Assembly (NCBI GenBank): GCA_951640165.1
Contig: OX621250.1
Location: forward strand, 14,409,501 to 14,473,500
Source: Pseudoips prasinana
Lineage: Eukaryota; Arthropoda; Insecta; Lepidoptera; Nolidae
Length of the DNA: 64,000 nt
Direction of reading: 5' to 3'
Shown: positions 46,984 to 57,353 of the stretch, in pieces
Layout of the letters: every line of letters begins with the position of its first letter
Position numbering within the stretch: the first letter of the stretch is position 1
Position numbers and translations under genes: made by a program
Notes under the pieces: generated by a model
Databases searched by the model: none
Told to the model about the DNA's origin: nothing
The model's input: only the letters and a program-made list of their open reading frames with translations

Positions 46984-48268
46984 CTATTTTGGCTTTTCTA
47001 ATTTCGAAACCTTTGTAAAATTTTGCTGTTCGTGAGATACATCATTAGAATCGATTTCCTCAACTACTCGACTATCAGAATATTGTTCATAGTTAGCGTA
47101 GCCATCGGGATATGGCTCATAAATGTTATAATCCTGATAGTAATCCGAACAATAGTAATCACTATCACAATACGGTTCGTACTCATTATCATAGTTTAAT
47201 TCATTACAATTAACTTCACGGGTTTTAAAATAATTGCTAGGTGGTGGATTGCCATTTCTACGCCAATCATGGCCATGCATTAAGGGCCTTGGTACAAAAT
47301 TACTTACGCCACTCATAGGACGCGGTGTATTATTAGAATTAAAAGGCGTCGCATTGTGTCCTGGCTGTGGTTGGGGTCGATTTGGCAATTTAAATACATT
47401 GCTCTGCGCATTATAATTCTGTGGCGGTGCACGGAACATTTGTACTGTGCGCGACGGCCAACGTGGCTGCTGAAATTGGGGTGGAATCGGTTTCCACCCT
47501 TGATTAGGCTGAGAAAACATAGGCTGGGGCCTTGATGGACCCTGAAAATTATATACGGGTTGTCTAGGAGGGCTGGTTGTATTAAATACTGGCAATCGTT
47601 GCGCAAAATTGTTCAAGGGCAAATTAAAATTCGTATTAACTGTTTGTTGAACATCCCTTTTGGTAGACGGCGGGATTTCGGTACGTTGCTGCATGTAAAG
47701 TGTATTAAGTTCATCTTGGACATATTCCAAGGCTTTTTCTATGGTGTCGGGTCTCATACAACGTATTCTCGAACCTAATGGGTCTTTTAAACCTCGCAGA
47801 TAGCATTGTAACGTCAGTTTTTTTATAAAGATTGCGCTTAGCTTGAATAGTAGACTCAACCTCCTCGTGTAACGAAATGTATGTTATTATGGTGCTTAAT
47901 AAATTTTGGCAACGTTCATAAAATTCCTGTGGGGTAGAGGACCCCTGAGACTGTAATGATAAATCATTATATAATGTGGTTTCGTCGCGATGATCAGCGA
48001 AATTGTTAATGAGAGCATTTTTTATGCCTTGCCACGTGTCTGAAATACCGTTGGAATTCATAAGTCTAGCCGCGGAGCCGGTAATTTTATTCAGAATGCC
48101 GTTTAAAAGAGCGCAATTACTTAATTCAAAACCTGGTTCTACTCTAAAATAGGCAATAACTAACTGATCGCATAGTTTTATGAAACGTGTTAACACGTGG
48201 GGGTTGCCGTCAAACTCGGGCACCACCCTAAGGGCCTTGTGTATAGCGTCCATATTTTCCTGGGCCAT
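46984..48268 (-). pseudogene. Gypsy gag, frameshifted
   Basis: The frame opening at 48268 (Met-Ala-Gln-Glu-Asn) gives a helical capsid-like region with F-D-G-N-P, F-I-K-L-C-D-Q-L and Y-N-D-L-S-L-Q-S-Q-G-S-S-T-P-Q-E-F-Y. A shift near 47820 moves to the frame 47859-46984, which continues C-Y-L-R-G-L-K-D-P and then a long Pro/Gln/Asn-rich tail and a Tyr/Asp/Glu-rich end. No zinc knuckle is seen. It lies between the PBS side and pol in normal order. Confidence 0.85.
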
Positions 48269-48697
48269 ACTTCGCCTAAGTTGTCGAAAATCGTCAAATA
48301 CACTAAGCCTACTGGAAGACCTACTACTAGCTAAACTATCACTACGTGCTTCCCTTGGATGGAAAGTTTTGACGACTTTTTTATTCTACACACAAATAAA
48401 ATAAATCACACGATATTATATAAAACTACACACAAAAATTTTGTATAAGATATTGGGTTTAGGTATTTAGGGTATATAGGGTCGATAGGTACTAAGGATA
48501 GGTCTAAACTAAGGTTAGAAATTAGGGCAGTAAGGACTTGAAAGATTCAAGGTAGGTACTTACAGCATAACTGGTTTCTCTGGCCGAATCGATGTCTGGA
48601 TTGACCCCTGCCAGTACGACTCGTAGATTCTGAATCGCTGCGTTGTGCTGGCTCGATATTAGAACCCTAGCTACGATTCTACCATTAGACTGCGCCA
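48269..48697 (-). promoter_or_regulatory. Gypsy untranslated leader with primer-binding site
   Basis: On the minus strand, TGGCGCAGTC lies immediately inside the LTR (48688-48697), where a tRNA primer-binding site is expected; words of this type are used by insect Gypsy elements. The rest of the leader is non-coding. Confidence 0.65.
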
Positions 48698-48877
48698 CTT
48701 ACGAACCCTGGCCACAGGGGTTCCAAAAAAAACCAATTATGTTTGTATTAAATTTAATATAAACTAAATAAAAGTTACAATGTAAAAGTACTTATTACTA
48801 ACAATAACCTAGCTATGTCGGCGATCGACCAAGAAGTGAGCCGTTCTCACATAATGCTGGGAACCACGATGCCGGTG
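48698..48877 (-). repeat. Gypsy 5' LTR (at least 180 bp)
   Basis: Matches the piece at 38432-38611 at a constant offset. Its outer boundary beyond 48877 cannot be fixed because the other copy is cut by a LINE there. Confidence 0.85.
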
Positions 48878-49023
48878 TCGTCTTCGGCACGTTACGCGGT
48901 GTCAGCAGTTAGGCAACAGCGCACATGTTGTTGAAGCGAGTGCATACTTGCACTTTCCTCTGGCTATGCTTGCGTAACAAGTGTTTATCATATTAGTAAA
49001 CAGTTTAGTTTAGCACAATAGAC

Positions 49024-51620
49024 ATGGAAAGACGTAAATTATTGGTGAATTTGGGCAAAACGAGACGACAATGCGCTATTATGAACCGAGAAGATCTATT
49101 ACAACTTATCAATAACAACCGTGAAACTCGTTCTGGTACGTATTTTTTATAACACAAGTTTAATTTTATTGTTATTTTAAAGTTAAATCACATTTAGTAG
49201 CTGTAATTATGAAAATAGGTTATAATTGATATTTTTTGTTACGAAACGACGCATAAACGGCTATCTGCCATATAGCTTTTTCTACGTTACGATTGTAATG
49301 TATAGATGTCTCAATATACTTTTGTAAATTAGTATTGTTCGTTATATTTATGAGTACCTACCTATGTTAATTTTTATTGTTAGCTATATTAATTGATTTA
49401 TAATTAAATTATATTTTCACTGTTATTTTTTACTATTGTTTCAGGTTCAGAAAGTCCGAAACGACCTTTTAAAGAAGATGAAAGCTTACAGAACTTAAGC
49501 AAAGGATTTTTCAAGAAAAATGCTGTGTTGGCCGATGAAGTTATTGAACATCTTATAGAAGACCTTGATGTGTCAGCGATGAAGACAAATGAGTATCAGT
49601 TAACTTCGCAAGATAAGTCTACATGTTCTGTGTACTCTAGGTCGGTCACACCAGTTCACTCTCAATCTGAAATACAAATTATTGCTGAAAAGTTTGATGT
49701 TGATAATAGAGATTCTCCGAGCAAGTTATCGGATACACCAACGCCCTCAGAATACAATTCTTTTACTTCAAGTCCGCCGCGTCCATTATCAGAATTAGAT
49801 CAAAATATCTGTTCAAAAAACTCAGACAGACCATCGAGTATGTCACTCTCAAACTGTCAATCTTCTATAAGCATCACCAGTGATGCTTCTTCAGCAATGG
49901 AGGCATCAAGTGAATGTTCTACGCCTTCCTCGTTAAACGGTAGAAAAAGACGTCAGTTCAGTATTGATAGATCAAAGAAAAGGCGATTGAGAAATAAAGA
50001 CAAGTGGATTGATACGAGACGTAAATTACTTTTAAATTCAGGTAAACAACATCAGTCCGGAAATGGAAAATTGCAACCTGCGAAACAACTTAAGCCGGCA
50101 TGTGTTATTTGCAAGTTTAACTGTAGCGCAAAAATATCTCACGAAGATAGAAAACTTATCTTTGATAGTTTTTGGGATCTCTGTGATCACGAAAAGCAAT
50201 GGGTTTTTATCGGTAAATATACAAAACGTTATATGAAACGAAGAATTACTACAGAGAATTATTCTAAACGCCAGCACAGTGTAAACTATACTCTTCCAAT
50301 CAATTTGAAACAAACCAGCCTTAGAACTGTAAAAGTATGCAAAATAATGTTTAAGAATACGTTATCTATAAGTAATCAGTTTATACAGAGTGCTCTTGAT
50401 AAATATGATAAAAGTACTGGTAACTGTGAAAAAGACTTCAGAAGTCGTCATAACAATAAAAACAAGGTTTATACAGCCGCCATAATAAAAGGTGTGTGTG
50501 TGTGATCATGTAAATTCGTTTCAACCAGTGGAGTCACATTACACAAGAAATATACGAACAAAGTTTACTTGGCTGATTAAAATTTCTTCACTATGTTTAA
50601 GTTGTACCAGACTTGGGCAGAGGAAAATAATATTCGAGAGAGTACAGACAGTGCGCCAGTACCGAGACATAGTTAACACGGAAATAAACATAGCCTTTTA
50701 TATTCCTAAAAAAGACCAGTGCGACGTCTGTATAGCATTTAAAAATTGCCGTCCTTTACAAACCAGAGCGCAAGATCAATACAATAAACATATACAAGAT
50801 AAAAATATAGCGAGATCTTTGAAGAAACAAGACAAAAATGAAGCTACTTTGAATTCTGAAATAGTAACTTCGGCCACCTTTGATTTCCAAAAAATTTTGT
50901 CCACACCACATGGAGAAACCAGTTCATTTTATTACAAACGTAAACTTCCTGTATTTAATTTTACTGTGTTTGATATGGGAGTTAAAAAAGGAATATGTTA
51001 TATGTGGCCTTAAACTATAGCTAAGCGGGGTTCGAATGAAGTGGCTAGTTGCCTTTATAATTTTATACAACAATCAACTGATAGAGGCATTAAAGATATC
51101 CGTCTGTCTGTGGTCCAATAAATGTGGCGGTCAGAACAGGAACCGCATTGTATTTCTGATGTATGTAGACTGCTCTCAAAAGTATAGCATTAATATTTAT
51201 CTCAGATTTTTGGAGAAGGGTCACACCCAGCAGGAAGGCGATAGTGTCCACGCATTAATTGAGAAATCGTCGAAGAGAAAATTCATTTTTTGTCCTGATA
51301 CACTCGTTCGATGGTGTAAAACGTCCGGCGATGCTTATGAGGTTATAGAAATATCACAAGACCAAATTTTGGATTTCAAAATGACAAAAATACCGACAAT
51401 GAAAATGTTAAGTGGAATCAAGTTCGAGAAATAGTCGGTAAAGCAGATAATCCTTACACAATATTTTATAAATATGATCTAAATGATGAAGAACCCAAGC
51501 GAATTGACTTGGTGCGAAAAGTAACTACTCGTTCCCACCGTGGCTTTCCAAAAAATGTTATAATGAACCCATCAGGATTACAAGTGCCAAGTACAAAGAC
51601 TTAATAAGCCTCTGCCAGCA
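49024..51620 (+). pseudogene. DDE-type transposase with C-G-G-Q-N motif, spliced and frameshifted
   Basis: Exon 1 (49024-49135) starts Met-Glu-Arg-Arg-Lys and ends at a GTACGT donor. A 309-bp intron ends TTTCAG at 49444, and exon 2 continues in phase 1 (Gly-Ser-Glu-Ser-Pro). A Ser-rich region leads to a C-V-I-C-K-F-N-C cysteine segment (about 50100). At 50490 a GT-repeat expansion shifts the frame. Later frames give K-K-D-Q-C-D-V-C (about 50710), F-N-F-T-V-F-D-M-G, S-N-K-C-G-G-Q-N-R-N (about 51114-51143) and L-E-K-G-H-T-Q-Q-E-G-D-S-V-H. The residue before C-G-G is changed from the D-N-C seen in its relative at 19069-20289. Probably inactive; the superfamily is uncertain. Confidence 0.78.
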
Positions 51621-52433
51621 AAATCTAATACCTGCTAGATATCATAACTTTTATAAAAATTTGAAACATAGTTCCTGTACTGACGGTAATGAGTCTAAAT
51701 AATTTTTAAATTGGTTTTAAAATAAACAAAAAAATTTACGTAATTTCGTATTTTTTTTATAAAGAATATAAAGTTAAGAACTTTCTAATTTTGTTTTTTA
51801 TTTATTTTTTCAAACGAAGTTATTGTTAAATTCTTAACCTAAGATCCTGCTATTACCTACCTCGTAAATTATTAGTGAACTTTTTATTGATTTTATTTTT
51901 TTTCTTAAAATGTATGAGAAGTTACGTTTTTTACAATAATAAATGAATGATTCCTAAGAAAATATTTAATTTAACCTCTTTATAAATCGTGTACCTTGCA
52001 CAGAATCGACGACGTAGAAAAAGACATCTGCTTAGTTATGTTCTGATCTTGGTGTATTTAAGATGTAAAACGGTCATTAACTAATCTTAACAATAGGAAG
52101 TGTTACACTTTTCGTATTTACTGAAATATATACTTATCATACTTTACTTAATCTTATTTTTTGAATACCCACGTAGAAACGACCAAGAGGTAATTAACAC
52201 AATTGTCATATTTTTAAGCACAATGTAGATGCAGACAACTACAATAACTCGTAAATTAAACATAATTAGAATAAATGAAATAGATGTGGATATATTATTA
52301 AATAATTAAACAATGATGAAAATTTCAATAAATTTGGTCTAAAATTGACAAAATGGGAGCATTTTTTCCTATTACGCGCTCTTCTGAAAAGTTTCTGTTT
52401 TGTAGATGACTCTTTTTACTTTGCACCCGTCGA
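51621..52433. other. Non-coding right end of the nested block
   Basis: AT-rich, no gene seen. It contains the right copy of the 25-bp direct repeat (52218-52242) and ends in the inverted 18-bp TIR (52416-52433). Confidence 0.55.
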
Positions 52434-53946
52434 ATAACACCCACTGCTTTACTTGCAAACGACAGGAAAATAAATGAACATCTAATAATTTCAAAGGAAT
52501 GCCCAGTTGAAATAAATATATCTGCACACGGTAACTTCATAAATTCTAAAAATTATCGATAATTTCATATTTACCTAACTCCTTATAATAAGTAAGGACC
52601 TTATGGGCGTATTGTTCTGTTTTAACATTTTAATGTTTAATGTTTCAGAGTTCCTTAAACGAACTAATGGGAGGTCTGCAAGAGTTAACAGCCCAAATAG
52701 ACTTGCCTCAAGACTTCGCAGAAGAACATACCATCCTCATAACTGACGACACCGTCGTGGAACACCATACCCTTTGCGATTAGCGCGAGGTGTCTTCAGA
52801 TATTTATTTAAGAAATTTAATATTACATCGGCTGGTTAGCTCGCGGCGAATGGGTTAGCCGTGAAATAAGCAAACCCAAATATTCATCAATGGCATAGTA
52901 GACATTCTCTCAACCGCGTTTGACCAATGGAAATGTCTATTTCTTAAATATGATATCCATGTTTTCCTTGGCCGAACATTGTAGGGAGACTTATCTATCA
53001 TTCTAGCTCTGATGATGCGTTCATATCAAGGACCCGTCTCTTATTTTGTATTTACATTATTAGGAATACTGTCGCCGCGAGATATCCAAATAAAAATAAT
53101 GTATTGTTATGCTATGTCAGTATTTTTAAATAGTTAAGATTTTATAAGAAATTATTTAATCAAGGTCTGCATCTCAAAATATAAAAATGTCGACATTGAA
53201 AAACTGTGATTTATGTTTTAGTCCGTCCTTCCAGACCACCGACATAATTAGTTCAGGTATAACCATAAAATAAATAAAAAACCAATTTAATTTATATCAT
53301 TTATTATTTTCTTAACCATATTTATTATTCCGCCGGATCACGCCCCGGCACAGCTCCATTAGCGGCAACGGTTCAGCTGGAAGGAATAGACGCCGATTTT
53401 ATATAACATTTTACATTAAATTACGATATGCAGATGCTGGATGCTGCACTTGTACGCCTAATGTTGGAAAAACAAATTAAAATATTTCACGTGGAACAAC
53501 GAGATAAGAGCTTTAAACGCTGTACACCAACTCTTTTTGCTTTTCAATAAAGCGTTTTCTGGACGGATGTAATCCAGCTTCCCAACAGAGGTGACCTTAG
53601 TTGTAGCCAACCACCTAGACTGCAGATGTAATCCAAATTTGGATTTGATCTTTAACGTCCTTGGATTACATCCGTGTAGCCGGTGAATTACATCCAACCA
53701 AAGAACGCTGTGGCAGGCAGCGGTAGCGCACGTATGTGAGTGCAAATTGCCGTCCGCAAACCAGAGCCGCGAATGCGAAATTATTTATAATTTAATCGAT
53801 ATTTATAAGATTTTTCATCCCCATGGGATATTACGTCCGAAACATATAAAGATGCACCTCAAAAGAAAACGGTTTGGGAGATAGATCAAAAAGTACGAAG
53901 AGTTGGACCAAAATGCTAAAGAATCAAATGTTACAAAATAGCTAAA
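52434..53946 (+). repeat. Unit 3 of the segmental duplication, right piece
   Basis: It begins ATAACACCCACTGC, followed by the AACATCTAATAATTTCAAAG block, terminal exon, 3' flank and GATGTAATCC cluster (about 53573-53700). It keeps about 45 bp (near 52890-52935, ATGGCATAGTAGACATTC) that units 1 and 2 lack and unit 4 shares. Confidence 0.9.
52649..52783 (+). CDS. Terminal exon C, unit 3 copy (intact)
   Basis: The acceptor TAATGTTTCAG|A precedes 44 codons and TAG. The encoded peptide is the same as the unit 1 exon at every codon I compared. It lies about 37 kb from exon B, beyond the unit 1 terminal exon, so use would require skipping unit 1. It may be an alternative last exon or a passive duplicate. 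Confidence 0.55.
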   Translation, partial: SSLNELMGGLQELTAQIDLPQDFAEEHTILITDDTVVEHHTLCD

Positions 53947-54163
53947 ACTATTGCTTCACATAAATGTTATCATGAAATTTCTTTTATGCCGTGTAAGGTA
54001 CAAAAGTTTCAAAACAGGTACAAAATAGAACCAAATGGGTGCTAAATATCCCGTCATTATGACTTTTATAATTTATTTTCATAATTTATAGTGCTTGCCC
54101 CGTATTCTGAGGAGTTGTTTTAGTCGATCTTGATGAAGTTATTAGGAGTTACCTAAAACAAGT
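53947..54163 (+). repeat. Unit 4 of the segmental duplication, left piece
   Basis: It begins ACTATTGCTTCACATAAATG and continues to TTACCTAAAACAAGTC, then changes to unrelated sequence. SINE1 and the front of SINE2 are missing; homology resumes at 63077. Confidence 0.85.
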
Positions 54164-54171
54164 CTGTATGT

Positions 54172-54686
54172 GTGGACTGAGAGCCCACTTTTATATTTGC
54201 GGATTTTTGCAGTTTAACTAACAATAGAGCTTAGTAAAAGTTGTGGAAATATTTGTAAAAGGAATATTAAAGTTTGTAAAGACATAATTAAAAAGATATA
54301 TCGCCTTAAGTGGGTCCCTCAGTATATAATGAGTATATTATGAGTTCACCAACAAATTTTGGTTATAGACCTTTAGTAAAACATGAATAAACATCCACAC
54401 AACATTAAAAAACCTAATGTGAATAATAATAAAAAAATTACAAACGTCTTTCTGTGGTCCCTGAGAGACCATATAAATTTATCTCATAATTAATAGATTA
54501 TAACATGAACATTAAATATTCATAAGAGAATCTTTAGTAAAAATTACAAGGAAAATTTTAAAACTATAGAAAGACCACAAATAGAGCTAAATATTGTAAA
54601 CTTTACGTTTTTATTGGTGGGCCCTCAGTTCACACGAACTGAGGGCCCACCAATAAAAACGTAAAGTTTACAATATTTAGCTCTAT
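54172..54686. mobile_element. Small palindromic element with TGAGGGCCCAC-type ends
   Basis: GGACTGAGAGCCCAC at about 54173 faces GTGGGCCCTCAG at 54617-54628, and further variants lie inside (GTGGGTCCCTCAG near 54319, GTGGTCCCTGAGAG near 54451). The right end is a perfect palindrome: arms 54581-54631 and 54636-54686, 51 bp each, around ACAC. There is no coding frame. It may be a MITE with a duplicated inverted end. Confidence 0.7.
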
Positions 54687-54878
54687 GCAAATACTAATTA
54701 TTTAAAATATAATTGAATACAACAATTACTTATTAGGATATTGTACAAGTGATAGGTTATATTATTTATAATCTACAATAACTACTAATACATATTAAAC
54801 TGAAATAATGATGACTTATTGTTATTCGGTCTGCGGTTTGACATCAATGACACCATATGAAATCACATGTAAAAACAG
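54687..54878. other. AT-rich spacer
   Basis: No gene or repeat recognised between the palindrome and the foldback end. Confidence 0.4.
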
Positions 54879-55875
54879 TGTGCGTCACGATTGCTCCGCC
54901 ACGTTATCCAAACAGAAAAAGAGATCGCTATATTTTTTGTCAAAATTAGTCAAAATCGAAAGGAACAAACCAAAACTTTGTCAAAGCAGAAATAAAGAAG
55001 TTACAGGGGTTTTAAGTTGGCCGCGCGAACGTAACGTGCACGATTGCGCGGCCATGGAGTTCTCAGTAACTACTTGGGATAGAGATGTAAATCTTTTTGT
55101 TAATTGAACATTTCATTTGTCAACAATTGTCAAAAAAAGAATTATAAGACTAAGATCAATATTTCACGAAATATTCACCTTGGAAGTTATGGCCGCGCAA
55201 TCGTGCACTTGATGTTTCGTTAATCTCGATTATTTCTTCAAAACTTAAGATTTCATGCAGTAAAACTGTTACCAGAAAAAGGTCTTAATATGTCCAAAGT
55301 ACTGAAAGCATTTAATGCCACCAAAGTTTATTTAAAGTGACGAAATCAAGGCAAAACAAAAGTTACGTGGCCGCGCAATCGTAACGGTACTTTGAATGCT
55401 GATATCTCATTATGTATAATAGTTAAGATTTCGGTGTGAACATCGATTTATTCGTAATATTAACCTCATCAGATTGACATATCGTTTTACCCTCAGAACA
55501 GTTTTCTTCGCGTATAATCTCAAAAATGAAGTTATCTCTTACAATATTCAAGTTTCGGTCCATAATTTCGGTTTAATATGGGAATATCTTTTGTTCTACT
55601 AGACGAAAATGTGCCTATTAGGTGTGCGTCACGATTGCTCCGCCACGTTATCCAAATAGAAAAAGAAATCACTATATTTTTTGTCAAAATTAGTCGAAAT
55701 CGAAAGGAACAAACCAAAACTTTTTGAGACTAAGATCAATATTTCACGAAAAACTCGCCTTGGAAGTTATGGCCGCGCAATCGTGCACTTGATGTTTCTT
55801 TAATCTCGATTATTTCTCAAAAACTTAAGATATCATGCAGTAAAACTGTTACTAGAAGAAAGGTTTTAATATATA

Positions 55876-56590
55876 ATTTAAAAGACCGTCGACATTTTTA
55901 CTTTTATATAAAACCTTAGTACGTTCTCAATTGGAATACGCAGTCCCGATTTGGAGCCCTATTTTTGACGTTTACATAAAAAAACTAGAAATTGTTCAAA
56001 AAAAATTTCTACGATCTATGCACTATAGATGCACTAAGTCTAGAATACCATACACAGATTTATTGGAACGCTATAAACTTCAGAGCTTACAGTCTAGACG
56101 TAGTTTACTGATGGTCATGATGCTTCATGGTCTTTGTAATAACAAGTTTGATTGCACTGACATCACTAACAACTTATGTTATATTGTACCTAGAACTGTA
56201 ATGCGTCGAGAGGCACGCGTGCCCCGGCTGTTCCACACCGCGCGGTGCAGAACTCACGCTGGCGCACGGGTGCCTCTCCGACGCATTGTGGAAACGTATA
56301 ACACACACTTCCACGATTTGGACATTTTTGCACTATCGCACTTTAAGTTCAAAAAAATGGCTACTGAACTACTAAAATAGTTATAGTTAATACCTACTCA
56401 CTAGTACCTACATAGGTACTTCTCTGCTTAATTAATGCACGCATTTATTACTACCTATTTTTAACATTAATTCGCGGACATTGGTGTGGGTTACACGTTT
56501 ACCTATTCTTAAAATTAATATTTAAATAATTTAACTATACCTAATGTGTAACTGTTTTATGTCCCAATAAAGTAAAAATAAAAATAAAAT
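55876..56590 (+). mobile_element. LINE 3' end (RT C-terminus)
   Basis: The frame to 56380 encodes only the end of a Jockey-type ORF2: R-S-Q-L-E-Y-A-V-P-I-W-S-P, Q-K-K-F-L-R-S-M, L-Q-S-L-Q-S-R-R-S-L and a stop after L-L-K. A 3' UTR ends in AAAATAAAATAAAATATG. Compared with the undisturbed arm (CTTAATATGTTCAAAGTACC), it inserted at AATAT and is strongly 5'-truncated. It is intact for its length. Confidence 0.82.
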
Positions 56591-57105
56591 AAAATATGTC
56601 AAAAGTACCGAATGCATTTCATGCCACCAAAGTTTATTTAAACTGACGAAATCAAGGCAAAACAAAAGTTTCGTGGCCGCGCAATCGTAACGTTACTTTG
56701 AACGCTGATATCTCATTATCTATAATTGTTAAGATTTCGGTGTTAACATCCATTTATTCGTAATATTAACCTAATCAGATTGACATAGCGTTTTACCCTC
56801 AGGACAATTTTCTCCGCGTGTAATCTCAAAAATAATGATATCTCTTATAATGTTCGAGTAGAGTGACCATAATTTCTGTTAAATATGGGGATATCTTTTG
56901 CTCTACTGGACGAAAATGTACCTGTTAGGAATAATTGTTGGAGAATTGGCTAAGATAAGACAGTTCAATACAACATTCTTTTATTCTATACACATGTTCA
57001 AATCATGCCATACAAAACAAGGCCAAAAAATGGAACTTAGTTCTGTTTTCACCACATGATGACATGACGCGACATTGCTGCTTGTACTCCAGTAATTTAT
57101 CTATA

Positions 57106-57353
57106 TCTATACATATAATAAAATCGTAGGAATGTCAAAACTGTACATTGAATGTTATTTAAAAAGGGATACTTGGCGCATACAATCGACATCGAAGCCA
57201 AAAAAATAGTTTTTAGAATTTTCGTCTGTTTATCTGATTGTCCGGGCTAAACTCAAAAAGTACTGCATGGATTTACTTCAAATTTTGCTTACGGGAGAGG
57301 AGCTGTGATAATTTATAAACTTTAAGGCGGGTAAAACCGCGGGGCACAGCTAG
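57106..57353 (+). mobile_element. Short non-autonomous Helitron
   Basis: The 5' end TCTATACATATAATAAAATC follows an A (57105), and the 3' end CGCGGGGCACAGCTAG is followed by a T (57354), as expected for insertion between A and T without target duplication. A GC-rich hairpin-like stretch (GGCGGGTAAAACCGC) lies just before the CTAG end. At 248 bp it has no coding capacity. Ends of this type are common in Lepidoptera. Confidence 0.8.

Larger units (their letters stand above)
38275..52242 (+). mobile_element. Second DNA transposon (CGGQN-type), split by a Gypsy insertion
   Basis: The 25-bp segment GCACGATGTAGATGCGGA... (38275-38299) recurs in the same orientation at 52218-52242 with four transition differences. 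Between them lie a GC-rich leader (38300-38431), the inserted Gypsy and its contents (38432 to about 48877), more leader, and the CGGQN transposase (49024-51620). Outer limits are uncertain: the direct repeats may mark the element's ends, or be coincidental subterminal words. Confidence 0.45.
30485..52433. mobile_element. 22-kb nested transposon block bounded by an 18-bp TIR
   Basis: The left end TCGACGGGTGCAAAGTAA (30485-30502) is perfectly inverted at the right end (52416-52433). Units 1, 2 and 4 show the uninterrupted site (CACCAACATATAAC), so the block replaced nothing; no target duplication is obvious. The outermost element is probably the Tigger/pogo-like one whose transposase lies at 31253-33166. 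A second DNA transposon, a Gypsy element, two Jockey-type LINEs, a mariner piece, another TIR element and an RTE sit inside. Assigning the outer TIR to the Tigger-like element is inference: the right 180 bp (52250-52433) could belong to the inner CGGQN element. Confidence 0.8.

Noticed and set aside
49024..51620. Host gene rather than transposon
   Set aside because: The intron and Ser-rich region looked gene-like, but the later frames match the transposase at 19069-20289 in motif order and carry multiple frameshifts.
54808..55107. Open frame of 99 codons at the foldback arm
   Set aside because: The same frame occurs in each arm of the family (also near 25446, 27269-27547 and 62848-63273) in both orientations; it is an incidental frame in repeated DNA.
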